A stretch of DNA of 64,000 nt from Thermobifida alba (GTDB lineage: Bacteria; Actinomycetota; Actinomycetes; Streptosporangiales; Streptosporangiaceae): the NCBI RefSeq assembly GCF_023208015.1, contig NZ_CP051627.1:4818422-4882421 (forward strand). The letters are read 5' to 3'. The translations under genes and the position numbers were made by a program. The stretch's first letter is position 1. Each line of letters opens with the position of its first letter. A model generated the notes under the pieces. That model saw only the letters and a list, made by a program, of their open reading frames with translations, was not told the origin of the DNA and ran no database searches. Below, one piece after another: positions 35,179 through 45,338 of the stretch.

Positions 35179-38100
35179 ATGACGACGTCTCCCTCCACCG
35201 CCAGCGGCAAACGGTTCATCGGCGACCTCATCGAGATCCCCGAAGCCATCCACGACGGCGACCTGGTGTTCAAGGTCTCCGAAGGCGTGGACGAGGAGAA
35301 GCAGGCCCAGGCGCTCCGCGACTACGTCGTCACCCCGCAGCTCGCCCGCAACTTCGACGAGGCGCTCACCACCATCAAGGGCGCGCTCGCCCAGCGGCAG
35401 TCCCGCGCCACCTACCTCAACGGCTCCTTCGGCTCCGGCAAGAGCCACTTCATGGCGGTGCTGCACGCCATCCTCAACCACGACCCCGTCGCACGCGGCC
35501 TGGCGCGGATGCCCGACGTCCTCGCCAAGCACGACGACTGGCTGGAGGGCAAGAAGTTCCTGCTCGTCACCAGCCACCTGGTGGACGCCGAATCCATCGA
35601 GGCGGCCATCCTCGGCGGCTACGTGCGCACCGTGCGCCGCCTGCACCCCGACGCCCCCGTCCCGCCCGTCTACCGGGCCGACGGCCTGCTCGCCGACGCC
35701 CGCGACCTGCGCGCCAAACTCGGCGACGAGAAGTTCATCGCCGACCTGCCCGCCCCCGAGAGCTCCGCCGCCTCCAGCGCGTGGGGCAGCACCCGCTGGG
35801 CCGCGGCCGCCCGGTGGACCCCCGACAAGCTCGACGAGGCGTTCGCCGTGCCCGCCGGGACCACCGACCCCGACCAGGTCAGACTCCGCAACGGACTGGT
35901 CAGCGCCCTGCTCGGCAGCCACTTCAGGCGCTACACCGACGTCGTCCACGGCGACCGGGAAGCCTTCGTCACCCTCGACGACGGCCTGTCCGTCATCAGC
36001 CGCCACGCCAAGGAGGAACTCGGCTACGACGCCGTCGTGCTGCTGCTCGACGAACTGATCCTGCGCTTCACCCGCTTCCTCGGCGGCGACGAGGCGCAGA
36101 TCAACGCCGAGGCGCAGAAGATGTCCAAACTGGTGGAGTCCTCCGAGTCCTACCGGCCCGCGCCCGTCATCAGCTTCGTGCCGCGCCAGCGCGACCTGCG
36201 CGACCTCGTCGGCACGAACGTCACCGGCGCCACCGGCGGCCTGTTCGACACCCTCAAGTACTGGGACGGCCGGTTCGGCCACATCAAACTGGAGGACGGC
36301 AACCTCACCGAGGTGGTGCGGCACCGGCTGCTGCGCCCCGCCACCCCCGAGGCCGCCGACGAGATCAGCGCCGCCTTCGAACGCATGCGCAACACCCGCC
36401 CCGAGGTGCGCGACACCCTCCTCGACTCGCCCGGCGGCGAAGCCGACACCTGGGAGGACTTCCGCGCCCTCTACCCGTTCAGCCCCGCCCTGCTGCACGT
36501 CATGGTGGACCTGTCGGCGGCCCTGCAACGCCAGCGCAGCGCCCTCAAACTCATGCGGCAACTGCTGGTCAACCACCGCACCAGCCTGCCCGTGGGACAG
36601 CTCGTGCCGCTCGGCGCGGTCTTCGACGTCCTCGTCGAAGGCGAGGACCGCCCCTTCCACGACCGGCTCAGCGCCGAGTACGAGAAGATCCGCGACTTCT
36701 ACCGCAACAAGGTGCGCCCCTGGCTGCTGCGCCGCCACAAGCTCACCGAGGAGGACGCGGCCGGCCTGGACGTGCGCCACCCGTTCCGCGCCGAGGACCT
36801 GCTCGTCAAGACCATGCTGCTGGCCTCGCTGGTGCCGAACGTGCCCGCGCTCAAGGAGGTCACCGTCAGCCGGATGATCGCCCTCAACCACGGCATCATC
36901 CCCGCGCGCCGCACCGGCCAGGACGTCACCAGGACCGCCGCGTTCTTCCGGGAGCTCGGCACCCAGTTCGGCGAGGTCCGCGTCGGCCCCGGCGACAACC
37001 CCACCGTCACCCTCAACCTGCTGCGCGTCGACACCGAGTCGCTGATGCGCAGCAGCTACAACGCCGCCAACGACCAGGCCATGCGGCGGCTGTTCAAACG
37101 GCTGCTCTGGGAGGAGCTGGGGCTCGACCCCGACGCCACCCGCACCGAGATCACCTGGCGCGGCACCCTGCGCACCGTGGAACTCGACTTCGGCAACGTC
37201 CGCTCCGAGGACTCCCTGATGCGGCAGCGGTTCGTCCCGGAAACCCCCGGCGCGGTGCGCGTCGTCGTCGACTACCCCTTCGACGAGGGCGCCCACCGGC
37301 CCGTCGAGGACCGGCAGCGCGTCCAGGAGCTGCGCGAGGAGTTCACCGAGCCGCCCGCCACCCTCGCCTGGCTCCCGCACTTCCTGTCCGACAGCCGGCA
37401 GCAGGACGCGCGGCGGCTGCTGATGATGGAGCACCTGCTGCAGGACGGCGTCATCGAGGAGAAGGCCCCCGACTGGAGTTCGGAGGACCGCCGCGAGGCC
37501 CGCCAGCAGCTCGACAACCAGGCCCACCGGATCCGGGAGCAGCTGCGGGACCTGCTGCGCGGCGTCTACGGCGCCACCAACGCCGACGACACCGACCTCG
37601 GCGAACGCGTCCCGCAGCACGTCGAGGCGCTGCTGCCCAACGTCGACATCGTCATCGAGGCGGGCAGCCAGCTCCGCGACGCCCTGCACCGCATCGCCGG
37701 GAAGCTCCTCGACCACCTCTACCCCGAGCACCCCGACTTCTCCGCCGTCACCGGAGCCAGGCGGGAGGTGCGCCGCAGCGACCTCACCGCCGTCCTGCAG
37801 GCCGTGGAGAACGCCAAGGCCGACCGGTTGCAGCGGTACGAGCCCGCGGCCAAGAGCGAACTCCCGGTGCTGCGCCGCGTCGCCCAGCCGCTGGAGATCG
37901 CCACGGTCAGCGAGGTATTCATCCTGCGCGACACCTGGCTCACCGCGCTGGACGACGCGGCCCGCACCGAGCAGCCCGACACCACCGACATCCGGGTCCG
38001 CGACCTGAAGAAGTGGATCCGCGAACGCGGCGAGGGCAAGGGACTGCCCGACGACATCGTCGACCTGCTCGTGCTGGTCTACGCGGTGCAGTCCGACCGG

Positions 38101-38973
38101 GCGTGGATCCGCGCGGGCAAACGCTACACCGGCGCCGAGATCGGCAGGCTCGACGGCGACATCGTGCTGCGCCGCCAACCGCTGCCCTCCGAGGAGGACT
38201 TCGACGCCGCCAACCGGCGCGCCAGGCAGCTGTTCGGCCTGGAACCGCAGCCGGTCCGCAACGCCCGGGCCGTGCAGCGGCTCGCCGAACAGCTCAAGGA
38301 GCGCGGCAGCACCTGGCTCGCCGCCACCGAGACGCTGCTGACCCAGCTGCAGCGGCGCGCGGTCCTGCTCGGCGTGGACGAGGAGGCGCCCCGGCTGCGC
38401 ACCGCCCAGGCCACTTACGAGCTGCTGGGCCGACTGCGCGCCCTCGCCGACGACACCGAACTGGTCACCGCGCTGGCCCGCGCCGACCTGCCGGGGGACG
38501 CCGCGGTCTACAAGGTCAGCATGGAGACCGCCGGAAACGTCGCGGCGGCGCTGGACAGCGCCCGCTGGGAGACCTTCGACACCCTGCTCGACCTCGTCGA
38601 CGGCGGAGGCGAGCACGCGTCGGAGGCCGCCGCACTGCTGCAGACGCTGCGGACGGCGGCACGCCACAACGAACAGGAGAAGAAGCTCGCCACCGAACTG
38701 GACCGGGTGGCCGGCAGGGCGTTCGAGCTGATCCGCAGGAGCGTGACGAAGAAGCAGGACCCGGTCGTCCACGGCTCCGGGCCGACCGGGGGAGGCGGAG
38801 TGGCCCCGCCCGTCGTCCACCCCGACCCGGTCATCGGGGAGGTCGCCGCCGAGGCCAGCGCCGTCCTGACCCCCGGACAGGACGTGGCCGCCGCCGTCAC
38901 CCGCCTGCGCGGCCGGCTCGGCATCCCCGACGACGCCGACATCGAGATCACCGTGCGGGTGGTGCGCCGGTGA
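35179..38973 (+). CDS. pglY: BREX ATPase PglY (BrxC family)
   Basis: 1264 residues from ATG 35179, with GAGAAGGG eleven bases upstream. This is the large BREX P-loop ATPase. NGSFGSGKSHFMAVLH (lysine near residue 89) is the Walker A, VVLLLDELILRFTRFLGGDE near 290 is the Walker B region, and ISFVPRQRDLRDLVG follows. The rest contains the family's helical segments (VLLRRQPLPSEEDFDAANRR, LFGLEPQPVRNARAVQRL). Length is typical of PglY/BrxC (~1200). In Pgl systems it is essential for phage exclusion and probably acts with PglZ on DNA. It is the first gene of a four-gene operon whose members overlap or abut; its stop overlaps the pglZ start by four bases. Confidence 0.9.
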   Translation: MTTSPSTASGKRFIGDLIEIPEAIHDGDLVFKVSEGVDEEKQAQALRDYVVTPQLARNFDEALTTIKGALAQRQSRATYLNGSFGSGKSHFMAVLHAILNHDPVARGLARMPDVLAKHDDWLEGKKFLLVTSHLVDAESIEAAILGGYVRTVRRLHPDAPVPPVYRADGLLADARDLRAKLGDEKFIADLPAPESSAASSAWGSTRWAAAARWTPDKLDEAFAVPAGTTDPDQVRLRNGLVSALLGSHFRRYTDVVHGDREAFVTLDDGLSVISRHAKEELGYDAVVLLLDELILRFTRFLGGDEAQINAEAQKMSKLVESSESYRPAPVISFVPRQRDLRDLVGTNVTGATGGLFDTLKYWDGRFGHIKLEDGNLTEVVRHRLLRPATPEAADEISAAFERMRNTRPEVRDTLLDSPGGEADTWEDFRALYPFSPALLHVMVDLSAALQRQRSALKLMRQLLVNHRTSLPVGQLVPLGAVFDVLVEGEDRPFHDRLSAEYEKIRDFYRNKVRPWLLRRHKLTEEDAAGLDVRHPFRAEDLLVKTMLLASLVPNVPALKEVTVSRMIALNHGIIPARRTGQDVTRTAAFFRELGTQFGEVRVGPGDNPTVTLNLLRVDTESLMRSSYNAANDQAMRRLFKRLLWEELGLDPDATRTEITWRGTLRTVELDFGNVRSEDSLMRQRFVPETPGAVRVVVDYPFDEGAHRPVEDRQRVQELREEFTEPPATLAWLPHFLSDSRQQDARRLLMMEHLLQDGVIEEKAPDWSSEDRREARQQLDNQAHRIREQLRDLLRGVYGATNADDTDLGERVPQHVEALLPNVDIVIEAGSQLRDALHRIAGKLLDHLYPEHPDFSAVTGARREVRRSDLTAVLQAVENAKADRLQRYEPAAKSELPVLRRVAQPLEIATVSEVFILRDTWLTALDDAARTEQPDTTDIRVRDLKKWIRERGEGKGLPDDIVDLLVLVYAVQSDRAWIRAGKRYTGAEIGRLDGDIVLRRQPLPSEEDFDAANRRARQLFGLEPQPVRNARAVQRLAEQLKERGSTWLAATETLLTQLQRRAVLLGVDEEAPRLRTAQATYELLGRLRALADDTELVTALARADLPGDAAVYKVSMETAGNVAAALDSARWETFDTLLDLVDGGGEHASEAAALLQTLRTAARHNEQEKKLATELDRVAGRAFELIRRSVTKKQDPVVHGSGPTGGGGVAPPVVHPDPVIGEVAAEASAVLTPGQDVAAAVTRLRGRLGIPDDADIEITVRVVRR

Positions 38974-41726
38974 CCGCCCCCGCCACAACCGCCCCGCCCG
39001 TCACCGTCGACGCGGTCCGCGGCGCGCTGCGGCGCGCCCTGGCCCGCCAGGAACGGCGCGCCGAACGCGGCCACGCCTCGGCGGCGGCCCGCGCGGTCGC
39101 GCTGCGCGCCGCCCCCGAATGGTCCGGACCCGACGAGATCACCGTCGAGCACCGGGGCCGCACGGTCCGCGCCCGCGTCGCCCCCGCCCCCACCGTGCTC
39201 GCCGTCCTCGCCGAACTGGGCCGCCCCCGCGACGCCGAATACCTGGTGCTGCTCACCCCGTGCACCACCAGGGACCTCGGCGACTCCCTGCTGTCCCGGA
39301 TCGTCGGACACGAGGTCACCGCCGTCAACAGCTGGGAGCTGCTCGCCGACGAGTTCGGGCTGCGCATGCTCGACCCGCGCCTGCACTCCCGCGAGCTGGC
39401 GTGGCTCGCCAACGCCCTCTACGACGTCGGCACCGGAGCCGAGTGGCGCCGGGGCACCACCGTCCTCAAACTCGACGACGCCCTGCACCGGGTGGCCGCC
39501 GTCCGCTTCGGCCACCACGCCGCCGACCGGCTCGACGCCGCCGCCCTCCTCGACTGGACCAGGGACCCCGTCCGCGTCACCCGCTTCACCACCCTGCCCG
39601 CGGAAGAGCGCGACGGGCTGCGCCGCGCCCTGGAGGAGCACGTCGGCGCGGTCGCCCGGGTCGTGTTCCGCCTCCTCGACCGGCAGCAGGTCTACGACGC
39701 GCTGCCGGTCGGACTGGTCCTGCGGGAACTGCTCGACGCCGACACCGCCGGCCTGCCCGGCATGGCGGAGGCACGCATCCGCGTCGAGGAACGCTTCCTC
39801 GGCGCACCCCCGCCCAGCGTCGACGACCTGCGGCGGTTCGCCGACAGCTGCGAGGCCGCCCTGCTGCGTCTGATGGACGGCGCCGAACACGACGCCGCCA
39901 TCGGCGCCAGCGCGCGCGCCGAGGAGATCCTCGCCGCCGTCGGCGCGGACGCGGCCGCCGAGAACAGCCGCGTCCTGGCCACCGGGCTCCAGGCCCGCCT
40001 CGCCGCGCTCGGCGCGCAGATCAGCCTCCTGGTCCGCCCCGACGCGCCCGACCCCGACCCCCACGACCTCGCCCCCGTCGAGGAGGCGTTCGCCCGGCTC
40101 CGGGACCACCGGCGCTGCGACCCCACCGCACCGGAGTTCACCGGCGCGCTCAACGCCGTGCGCCTGCTGCGCTGGCTCGCCTCCGAGCAGCCGCCCCGCA
40201 ACACCGTCGCCGACGGGGTCGCGGCACACCTCGCCGACACCGCCTGGGTGGACCGCGCCGCCAGCACCCTGCACACCACCCACACCGACAGCCCCGCGCT
40301 CGGCGCGGCCTACCGCCAGTTGTACGCGCGCGTCCGCGACCGGCGCGCCGCCGTCGACGAGACGTTCGCCCGCCGGGTCGCCGCGTGGACCGAGGTGTCG
40401 TCGCACACCGACCACCTGCTGCTCGCCGAGAACCTGCTGCACCGCGTCGCCCTGCCGGTGGCGAAGAAACGCGCCCCGCTGATCGTGGTGCTCGACGGGA
40501 TGAGCGCCGAGGTCGCCGTGCAGCTCGCCGAGGAGATCACCGCGGACGGGCAGCTTCTCGAAGCCGCCCGCAGTGAACGCGGACGCGAGGGCGCGCTGGC
40601 CACCCTGCCGTCCATCACCACCTGCTCGCGGACCTCGCTGCTGTGCGGCGCCCTCACCACCGGCGGCCAGAGCGAGGAACGTGCCGGGTTCGCCGCGCTG
40701 TGGCGGCAGGCGTCGTGGGGAGGGCGGCCCAGCACCCTGCTCTACCAGCGGGACCTCGCCGCCGGCGCCGGGGACCGGCTGCCCACCGAGGTCTACGAGG
40801 CCATCGGCGACCCCGAGCGGGTCGTCGCCGCCGTCCTCAACATCGTCGACGACTCCCTGGCCAAGGGCCGCGAAAGCGACACCGCCGCCTGGCGGACCAG
40901 CCGCATCGGCAAACTCCCCGCGCTGCTGGACGCCGCCAAACGCGCCGGACGACCCGTCATCCTCACCTCCGACCACGGCCACGTGTGGGACCGCGACGAG
41001 AACCGCAGAACCGGCGACGGCGAAGCCGCCCGCTACCGCACCGGAACCCCCGGCGACCGGGAACTGCTCGTCACCGGCGACCGGGTGCTCGCCGGAGGCG
41101 GCAGCATCGTCGTGCCCTGGGACGAACGGATCCGCTACACCTCCCGCCGGGCCGGCTACCACGGCGGCATCTCCACCGCGGAGATGGTCATCCCCGTGCT
41201 CGTGTTCGTCCCCGACCGGAGCCTCATCCCCTCCGAGTGGCACCGGCATCCACTGCGCCCCACCCAGCACGAACCCGCCTGGTGGAACCGGGAACTGGCC
41301 GCACCCACCCGGCACGCCCCCGCCGGCCCGCCCCGGCCCGCCGCCCGGAAGGGGCGCCCGCAGGCCGTCCAGGACGACGCGCTGTTCGCCCCCGAAGAAG
41401 CCGTCCGCACCCTGGGCCGGCGCGTCGTGGACTCCTCGGTCTTCACCGAAATCCACGGCCAGGCGCCGCGCAGCCCCGCCAAGGAGGAGATCGCGGCCGT
41501 CATCGACACGCTCGCCGCGGTCGGCGGCGACCGGCCCCGCCTGCCCGTCGAACGGGTCGCCAAAGAAGCGGGCAAGGAACCGTTCCGCGCGGTGCGGTTC
41601 CTGAAGATGGTCGCGAAGGTACTGAACGTGGAAATGTTCCCGGTACTCGTGCTCACCGACGCCGACCGCGCCGTGGAACTCAACATCCCCCTGCTCAAGG
41701 AGCAGTTCCCGGAAGGGGCGTCCTAG
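38970..41726 (+). CDS. pglZ: BREX phosphatase-like protein PglZ
   Basis: 918 residues from GTG 38970, which overlaps the pglY stop (GTGA). The frame continues upstream through pglY but that part is shadow. The PglZ domain, an alkaline-phosphatase-superfamily fold, spans ~500-760: PLIVVLDGMSAEVAVQLAEE near 507, LPSITTCSRTSLLCG with the nucleophile-position Thr/Ser cluster, ILTSDHGHVWDRDENRR near 668 and GYHGGISTAEMVIPVLVF near 730. These aspartate/histidine motifs are the metal ligands of the superfamily. The N-terminal half is helical. PglZ is the universal BREX signature gene, which makes the identification of the locus firm. Confidence 0.93.
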   Translation: MTAPATTAPPVTVDAVRGALRRALARQERRAERGHASAAARAVALRAAPEWSGPDEITVEHRGRTVRARVAPAPTVLAVLAELGRPRDAEYLVLLTPCTTRDLGDSLLSRIVGHEVTAVNSWELLADEFGLRMLDPRLHSRELAWLANALYDVGTGAEWRRGTTVLKLDDALHRVAAVRFGHHAADRLDAAALLDWTRDPVRVTRFTTLPAEERDGLRRALEEHVGAVARVVFRLLDRQQVYDALPVGLVLRELLDADTAGLPGMAEARIRVEERFLGAPPPSVDDLRRFADSCEAALLRLMDGAEHDAAIGASARAEEILAAVGADAAAENSRVLATGLQARLAALGAQISLLVRPDAPDPDPHDLAPVEEAFARLRDHRRCDPTAPEFTGALNAVRLLRWLASEQPPRNTVADGVAAHLADTAWVDRAASTLHTTHTDSPALGAAYRQLYARVRDRRAAVDETFARRVAAWTEVSSHTDHLLLAENLLHRVALPVAKKRAPLIVVLDGMSAEVAVQLAEEITADGQLLEAARSERGREGALATLPSITTCSRTSLLCGALTTGGQSEERAGFAALWRQASWGGRPSTLLYQRDLAAGAGDRLPTEVYEAIGDPERVVAAVLNIVDDSLAKGRESDTAAWRTSRIGKLPALLDAAKRAGRPVILTSDHGHVWDRDENRRTGDGEAARYRTGTPGDRELLVTGDRVLAGGGSIVVPWDERIRYTSRRAGYHGGISTAEMVIPVLVFVPDRSLIPSEWHRHPLRPTQHEPAWWNRELAAPTRHAPAGPPRPAARKGRPQAVQDDALFAPEEAVRTLGRRVVDSSVFTEIHGQAPRSPAKEEIAAVIDTLAAVGGDRPRLPVERVAKEAGKEPFRAVRFLKMVAKVLNVEMFPVLVLTDADRAVELNIPLLKEQFPEGAS

Positions 41727-43064
41727 GTGAACGCCGTCAGCGCCGCCCGCCGCCGCGAGGTCCTCGACGCACTGCGCCGCGGCACCGTGCCGCAGTCCGG
41801 TCTCGACCTGTTCGCGGTCGGCCTCGACCGCTTCGAGACCGTCCTCGACGGCGAACTCGCGGCGGTGGCCGCGGGCAGCGCCGGATTCAAGGCGGTGCGC
41901 GGCGAGTACGGGGCCGGCAAGACGTTCTTCTCCCGCTGGCTCGCCGAACGCGCCAAACGCGCCGGGTTCGCCGTCACCGAGATCCAGGTCTCCGAGACCG
42001 AGACCCCCCTGCACCGGCTGGAAGCCGTCTACCGGCGGCTCACCGAACGCCTCGCCACCGCCACCCAGCCGCCCAGCGCCCTGCGGGAGATCATCGACAA
42101 CTGGGTCTACACCCTCGAAGAGGACGTCCTCGACCGGGGCACGGTGCCCACCGGCGCCGACGGCCCCGACGAGCAGGCCCTGACCGCCGAGGTCGCCGCC
42201 CTCCTGGAGCAGCGGCTCGCCGCCGTGGCGCGCAGCAGCCCCGGGTTCGCGCTGGCGCTGCGCGGCTACCACCGCGCCCAGTCCGAAGGCGAGAAAGCGA
42301 CCGCCGACGCGCTGGTCGCCTGGCTCGGCGGACAGCCCAACGTGGCGGCCGCCGCGAAACGCTACGCAGGAATCAAGGGCGACCTCGACCACTTCGGCGC
42401 ACTCGCCGCCCTCCAGGGCCTGCTGACCCTGCTGCGCGACTGCGGCCACCCCGGGCTGCTCGTCGTCCTCGACGAACTGGAAACCCTGCAACGGGCCCGC
42501 TCCGACACCCGCGACAAGGCCCTCAACGCGCTGCGGCAGCTCCTCGACGAGATCGCCGCCGGACGCTTCCCCGGCCTGTACCTCGTCATCACCGGCACGC
42601 CCGCCTTCTACGACGGGCCGCAGGGCGTGCAGCGCCTCGCCCCGCTCGCGCAGCGCCTCGCCACCGACTTCATGGCCGACCCGCGCCACGACAACCTGCG
42701 GGCCGCGCAGATCCGCCTGCCCGGCTTCGACCTGCACCGCCTGCACCGGCTCGGCACCGCCGTGCGCGACCTCTACGCCGCCGGCGCCGAGCAGCCCGAC
42801 CGGGTGCGCGACCGCGTCGACGACGCCTACGTGCGCGACCTCGCCGAAGCCGTCGCCGGGGAGCTCGGCGGCCGGATCGGCGTGGCGCCCCGCCTGTTCC
42901 TGCGCAAACTCGTCGACGTCAGCGACCGGGTCAACGACATCGCCGACTTCGACCCCCGCGTCCACTACCGGCTCACCGTGCGCGCGGGCGACCTCACCGA
43001 CACCGAACGCAACGCCTGGACCCGGCGCGCCTCCTCCGCCGACGAGGTGGAACTCGACCTGTGA
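41727..43064 (+). CDS. brxD: BREX ATP-binding protein BrxD
   Basis: 445 residues. GTG 41727 immediately follows the pglZ stop; GGAAGGGG lies about ten bases upstream. The sequence fits the BrxD (DUF2791-type) ATPases: FEAV-like KAVRGEYGAGKTFFSRWLAE (Walker A near residues 58-68), ATEIQVSETETPLHRLEAVYRRL, GLLVVLDELETLQRARSDTR near 247 (Walker B) and a sensor stretch YLVITGTPAFYDGPQG. Length is normal. BrxD accompanies BrxHI in BREX types 2 and 6. Its stop overlaps the brxHI start by four bases, indicating coupled translation. Confidence 0.9.
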   Translation: MNAVSAARRREVLDALRRGTVPQSGLDLFAVGLDRFETVLDGELAAVAAGSAGFKAVRGEYGAGKTFFSRWLAERAKRAGFAVTEIQVSETETPLHRLEAVYRRLTERLATATQPPSALREIIDNWVYTLEEDVLDRGTVPTGADGPDEQALTAEVAALLEQRLAAVARSSPGFALALRGYHRAQSEGEKATADALVAWLGGQPNVAAAAKRYAGIKGDLDHFGALAALQGLLTLLRDCGHPGLLVVLDELETLQRARSDTRDKALNALRQLLDEIAAGRFPGLYLVITGTPAFYDGPQGVQRLAPLAQRLATDFMADPRHDNLRAAQIRLPGFDLHRLHRLGTAVRDLYAAGAEQPDRVRDRVDDAYVRDLAEAVAGELGGRIGVAPRLFLRKLVDVSDRVNDIADFDPRVHYRLTVRAGDLTDTERNAWTRRASSADEVELDL

Positions 43065-45196
43065 CCGCGGCCAGCAGCCTCGACCTGCTCCACCCCACCC
43101 TCACCCACCACGTCGTCAACACGCTGGGCTGGCCCGCGCTGCGCCCCCTGCAACGCGAGGCGCTCGCGCCGCTCACCGCCGGGGAGGACGCGGTGCTGCT
43201 CGCGCCCACCGCCGGCGGCAAAACCGAGGCGGCGCTCTTCCCGCTGCTCACCGCGATGGCCCGCGACGGCTGGGACGGCGTGTCGCTGCTGTACGTGTGC
43301 CCGCTGAAAGCCCTGCTCAACAACCTGCTGCCGCGTGTGCAGAGCTACGCCGGGTGGCTGGGCCGCACCGCCGCCCTGTGGCACGGCGACGTCACCGCGG
43401 CCGCCCGCCGACGCATCCTACGCGACCGCCCCGACGTCCTGCTCACCACGCCCGAGTCGCTGGAGGCGATGCTGGTGAGCACCAAGGTCGACCACCGCGC
43501 CTTCCTCGGCGGGGTGCGCGCCGTCGTCGTCGACGAGGTGCACGCGTTCGCGTCCGACGACCGCGGCTGGCACCTGCTCGCCGTCCTGGAGCGCCTCACC
43601 CGGCTGTGCGGGCGGCCCGTGCAGCGCGTGGGGCTGTCCGCCACCGTCGGCAACCCCCGCGACCTGCTCACCTGGCTGCAGGGCAGCGGCGCCGGGACAC
43701 GCCCCGGCCGGGTGGTCGCCCCCGGGGTGCGGCCGCCCACCGCCCCACCGCCGGACCAGGGCCCGCCGCCCGGGGAGGTGGAACTCGACTACGTGGGCTC
43801 CCCCGAGAACGCCGCCACCGTCATCGCGGCCCTGCACCGCGGGGAGAAGCGGCTGGTGTTCTGCGACTCGCGGCAACTCGTGGAACGCATCGGCGCGGCC
43901 CTGCGCGCCAGGGGCACCACCGTGTTCCTGTCGCACGCCTCCCTGTCCGTCGACGAACGCCGCCGCGCCGAGCAGGCGTTCGCCGAGGCCCGCGACTGCG
44001 TCATCGTCGCCACCTCCACCCTGGAGCTCGGCATCGACGTCGGCGACCTGGACCGGGTCGTCCAGGTCAACGCGCCCGGCACGGTCGCCTCCTTCCTGCA
44101 GCGCATCGGCCGCACCGGCCGCCGCGCCGACACCACCCGCAACTGCCTGTTCCTCGCGCTCCACGAACCCGGACTGCTGGGCGCCGCCGGACTGCTGCGC
44201 CTGTGGGGGCGGCACTGGGTGGAACCCGTGCACCCCACCCCGGAGCCCCGGCACATCGTCGCCCAGCAGCTGCTGGCGCTGTGCCTGCAGGAGTCGCAGG
44301 TCGGCGAGCGGCTGTGGGCGGAGTGGTGGGACGGCCTGGAACCGTTCGGCCACGGCGAACCGGTCCTCGCCCACCTGCTGCGCGAGGGCTTCCTCACCCG
44401 CGACGGCGGCATGCTCCTGGTCGGCCCCGAGGCGGAGCGCCGGTTCGGGCGGCGGCACTTCGCCGAACTCACCGGGGTGTTCACCGCGCCCCCGGAGTTC
44501 ACGGTGCTGCACGGCCGCACCGAGATCGGCCGCACCAACCCGGCGCTGCTCGCGGCGGCCGAACCGGGGGAGGGGCCGCGCAGGCTGCTGCTGGCGGGCC
44601 GCAGTTGGGCGGTGACCTGGGTGGACTGGAAGCGGCGGCGCTGCTTCGTGGACCCGGTCGACGACGGCGGCGGGAGCGCGCGCTGGGACGCCGCGGGCCA
44701 CACCGGCTGGTCGTTCGAACTGGCCCGGGCGGTGCGCGAGGTGCTGCTGGGCGCCGACCCGCCGGTGAAGCTGACCCGGCGCGCCGCCGACGCCCTGGCC
44801 AAGGCCCGCGACCGGCACGCCGACCACGTCCACGCCGACGGCACCGTCGTCACCCGCGGCGGCGGCGGCGTGCGCTGGTGGACGTGGGCGGGCACGCGCG
44901 CCAACCTCACCCTGCGCGCCACCCTCACCGGACTCGTCGACCCCGCCCAGCGGGTCGGCGACACCGGTCTGCGGCTGTGCGGCGACACCGACCCGGCCCG
45001 CTGGCGGGCGGTCCGGGAGGCCGCGGTCGACCGGGTCGCGTTGCCGCAGGTGGACGACAGGGCCCTGGAGGGGTTGAAGTTCACCGCCGCGCTCCCGCGC
45101 CACCTCGCCGAACGCACTCTCGCGGCCCGGTTGGCCGACGTGGCGGGGGCGCGGGCGGTGCTGGCGGAGCCGACCCGGTTCGTGGTGGGGGAGTGA
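43061..45196 (+). CDS. brxHI: BREX helicase BrxHI (Lhr-like DEAD/DEAH)
   Basis: 711 residues from GTG 43061, overlapping brxD. A superfamily 2 helicase: Q-like WPALRPLQREALAPL, APTAGGKTEAALFPLL (Walker A near 52), LLTTPESLEAMLVS, VVVDEVHAF (DEVH near 157), RVGLSATVGNP, CVIVATSTLELGIDVGDLDRVV and QRIGRTGRR near 350. The C-terminal part has Lhr-like winged-helix segments (HIVAQQLLALCLQ). All helicase motifs are intact. It closes the pglYZ-brxD-brxHI operon; a GC hairpin follows directly after its stop. The name follows from family plus position. Confidence 0.9.
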   Translation: MTAASSLDLLHPTLTHHVVNTLGWPALRPLQREALAPLTAGEDAVLLAPTAGGKTEAALFPLLTAMARDGWDGVSLLYVCPLKALLNNLLPRVQSYAGWLGRTAALWHGDVTAAARRRILRDRPDVLLTTPESLEAMLVSTKVDHRAFLGGVRAVVVDEVHAFASDDRGWHLLAVLERLTRLCGRPVQRVGLSATVGNPRDLLTWLQGSGAGTRPGRVVAPGVRPPTAPPPDQGPPPGEVELDYVGSPENAATVIAALHRGEKRLVFCDSRQLVERIGAALRARGTTVFLSHASLSVDERRRAEQAFAEARDCVIVATSTLELGIDVGDLDRVVQVNAPGTVASFLQRIGRTGRRADTTRNCLFLALHEPGLLGAAGLLRLWGRHWVEPVHPTPEPRHIVAQQLLALCLQESQVGERLWAEWWDGLEPFGHGEPVLAHLLREGFLTRDGGMLLVGPEAERRFGRRHFAELTGVFTAPPEFTVLHGRTEIGRTNPALLAAAEPGEGPRRLLLAGRSWAVTWVDWKRRRCFVDPVDDGGGSARWDAAGHTGWSFELARAVREVLLGADPPVKLTRRAADALAKARDRHADHVHADGTVVTRGGGGVRWWTWAGTRANLTLRATLTGLVDPAQRVGDTGLRLCGDTDPARWRAVREAAVDRVALPQVDDRALEGLKFTAALPRHLAERTLAARLADVAGARAVLAEPTRFVVGE

Positions 45197-45198
45197 AC

Positions 45199-45213
45199 CG
45201 GGCGGTCCGCCCG
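45199..45213 (+). terminator. GC hairpin after brxHI
   Basis: CGGGCGG and CCGCCCG are exact complements around a single T, starting three bases after the brxHI stop. There is no following T-run, as is common for actinomycete terminators; the one-base loop means the real stem would open a little. Confidence 0.4.
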
Positions 45214-45338
45214 TGGCACCGCGGTCATGTCCCTGGAGCCATAATCGCGTGCCGAAATGGCACCAGAGCCATGGTGGACGGCTGCAGCGCGCGGCGCCCC
45301 GTGCCCCGGTCACCGACCCAGCAGACCGAAACACGAAG

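Noticed and set aside
35103-41726. A 2207-codon open frame spanning pglY in the wrong frame and continuing into pglZ
   Set aside because: The first ~1300 codons are Arg/Pro/Gly-rich shadow of pglY; real coding begins at GTG 38970, exactly where the pglY stop overlaps.
40643-45196. A 1517-codon open frame ending with brxHI
   Set aside because: Only the part from GTG 43061 has helicase motifs and proper codon bias; upstream it shadows pglZ and brxD.
17112-45196. A hidden PglX-like methyltransferase in the locus
   Set aside because: I looked for NPPY/NPPF and FxGxG-type motifs in all large frames, including shadows, and found none in a plausible protein context.
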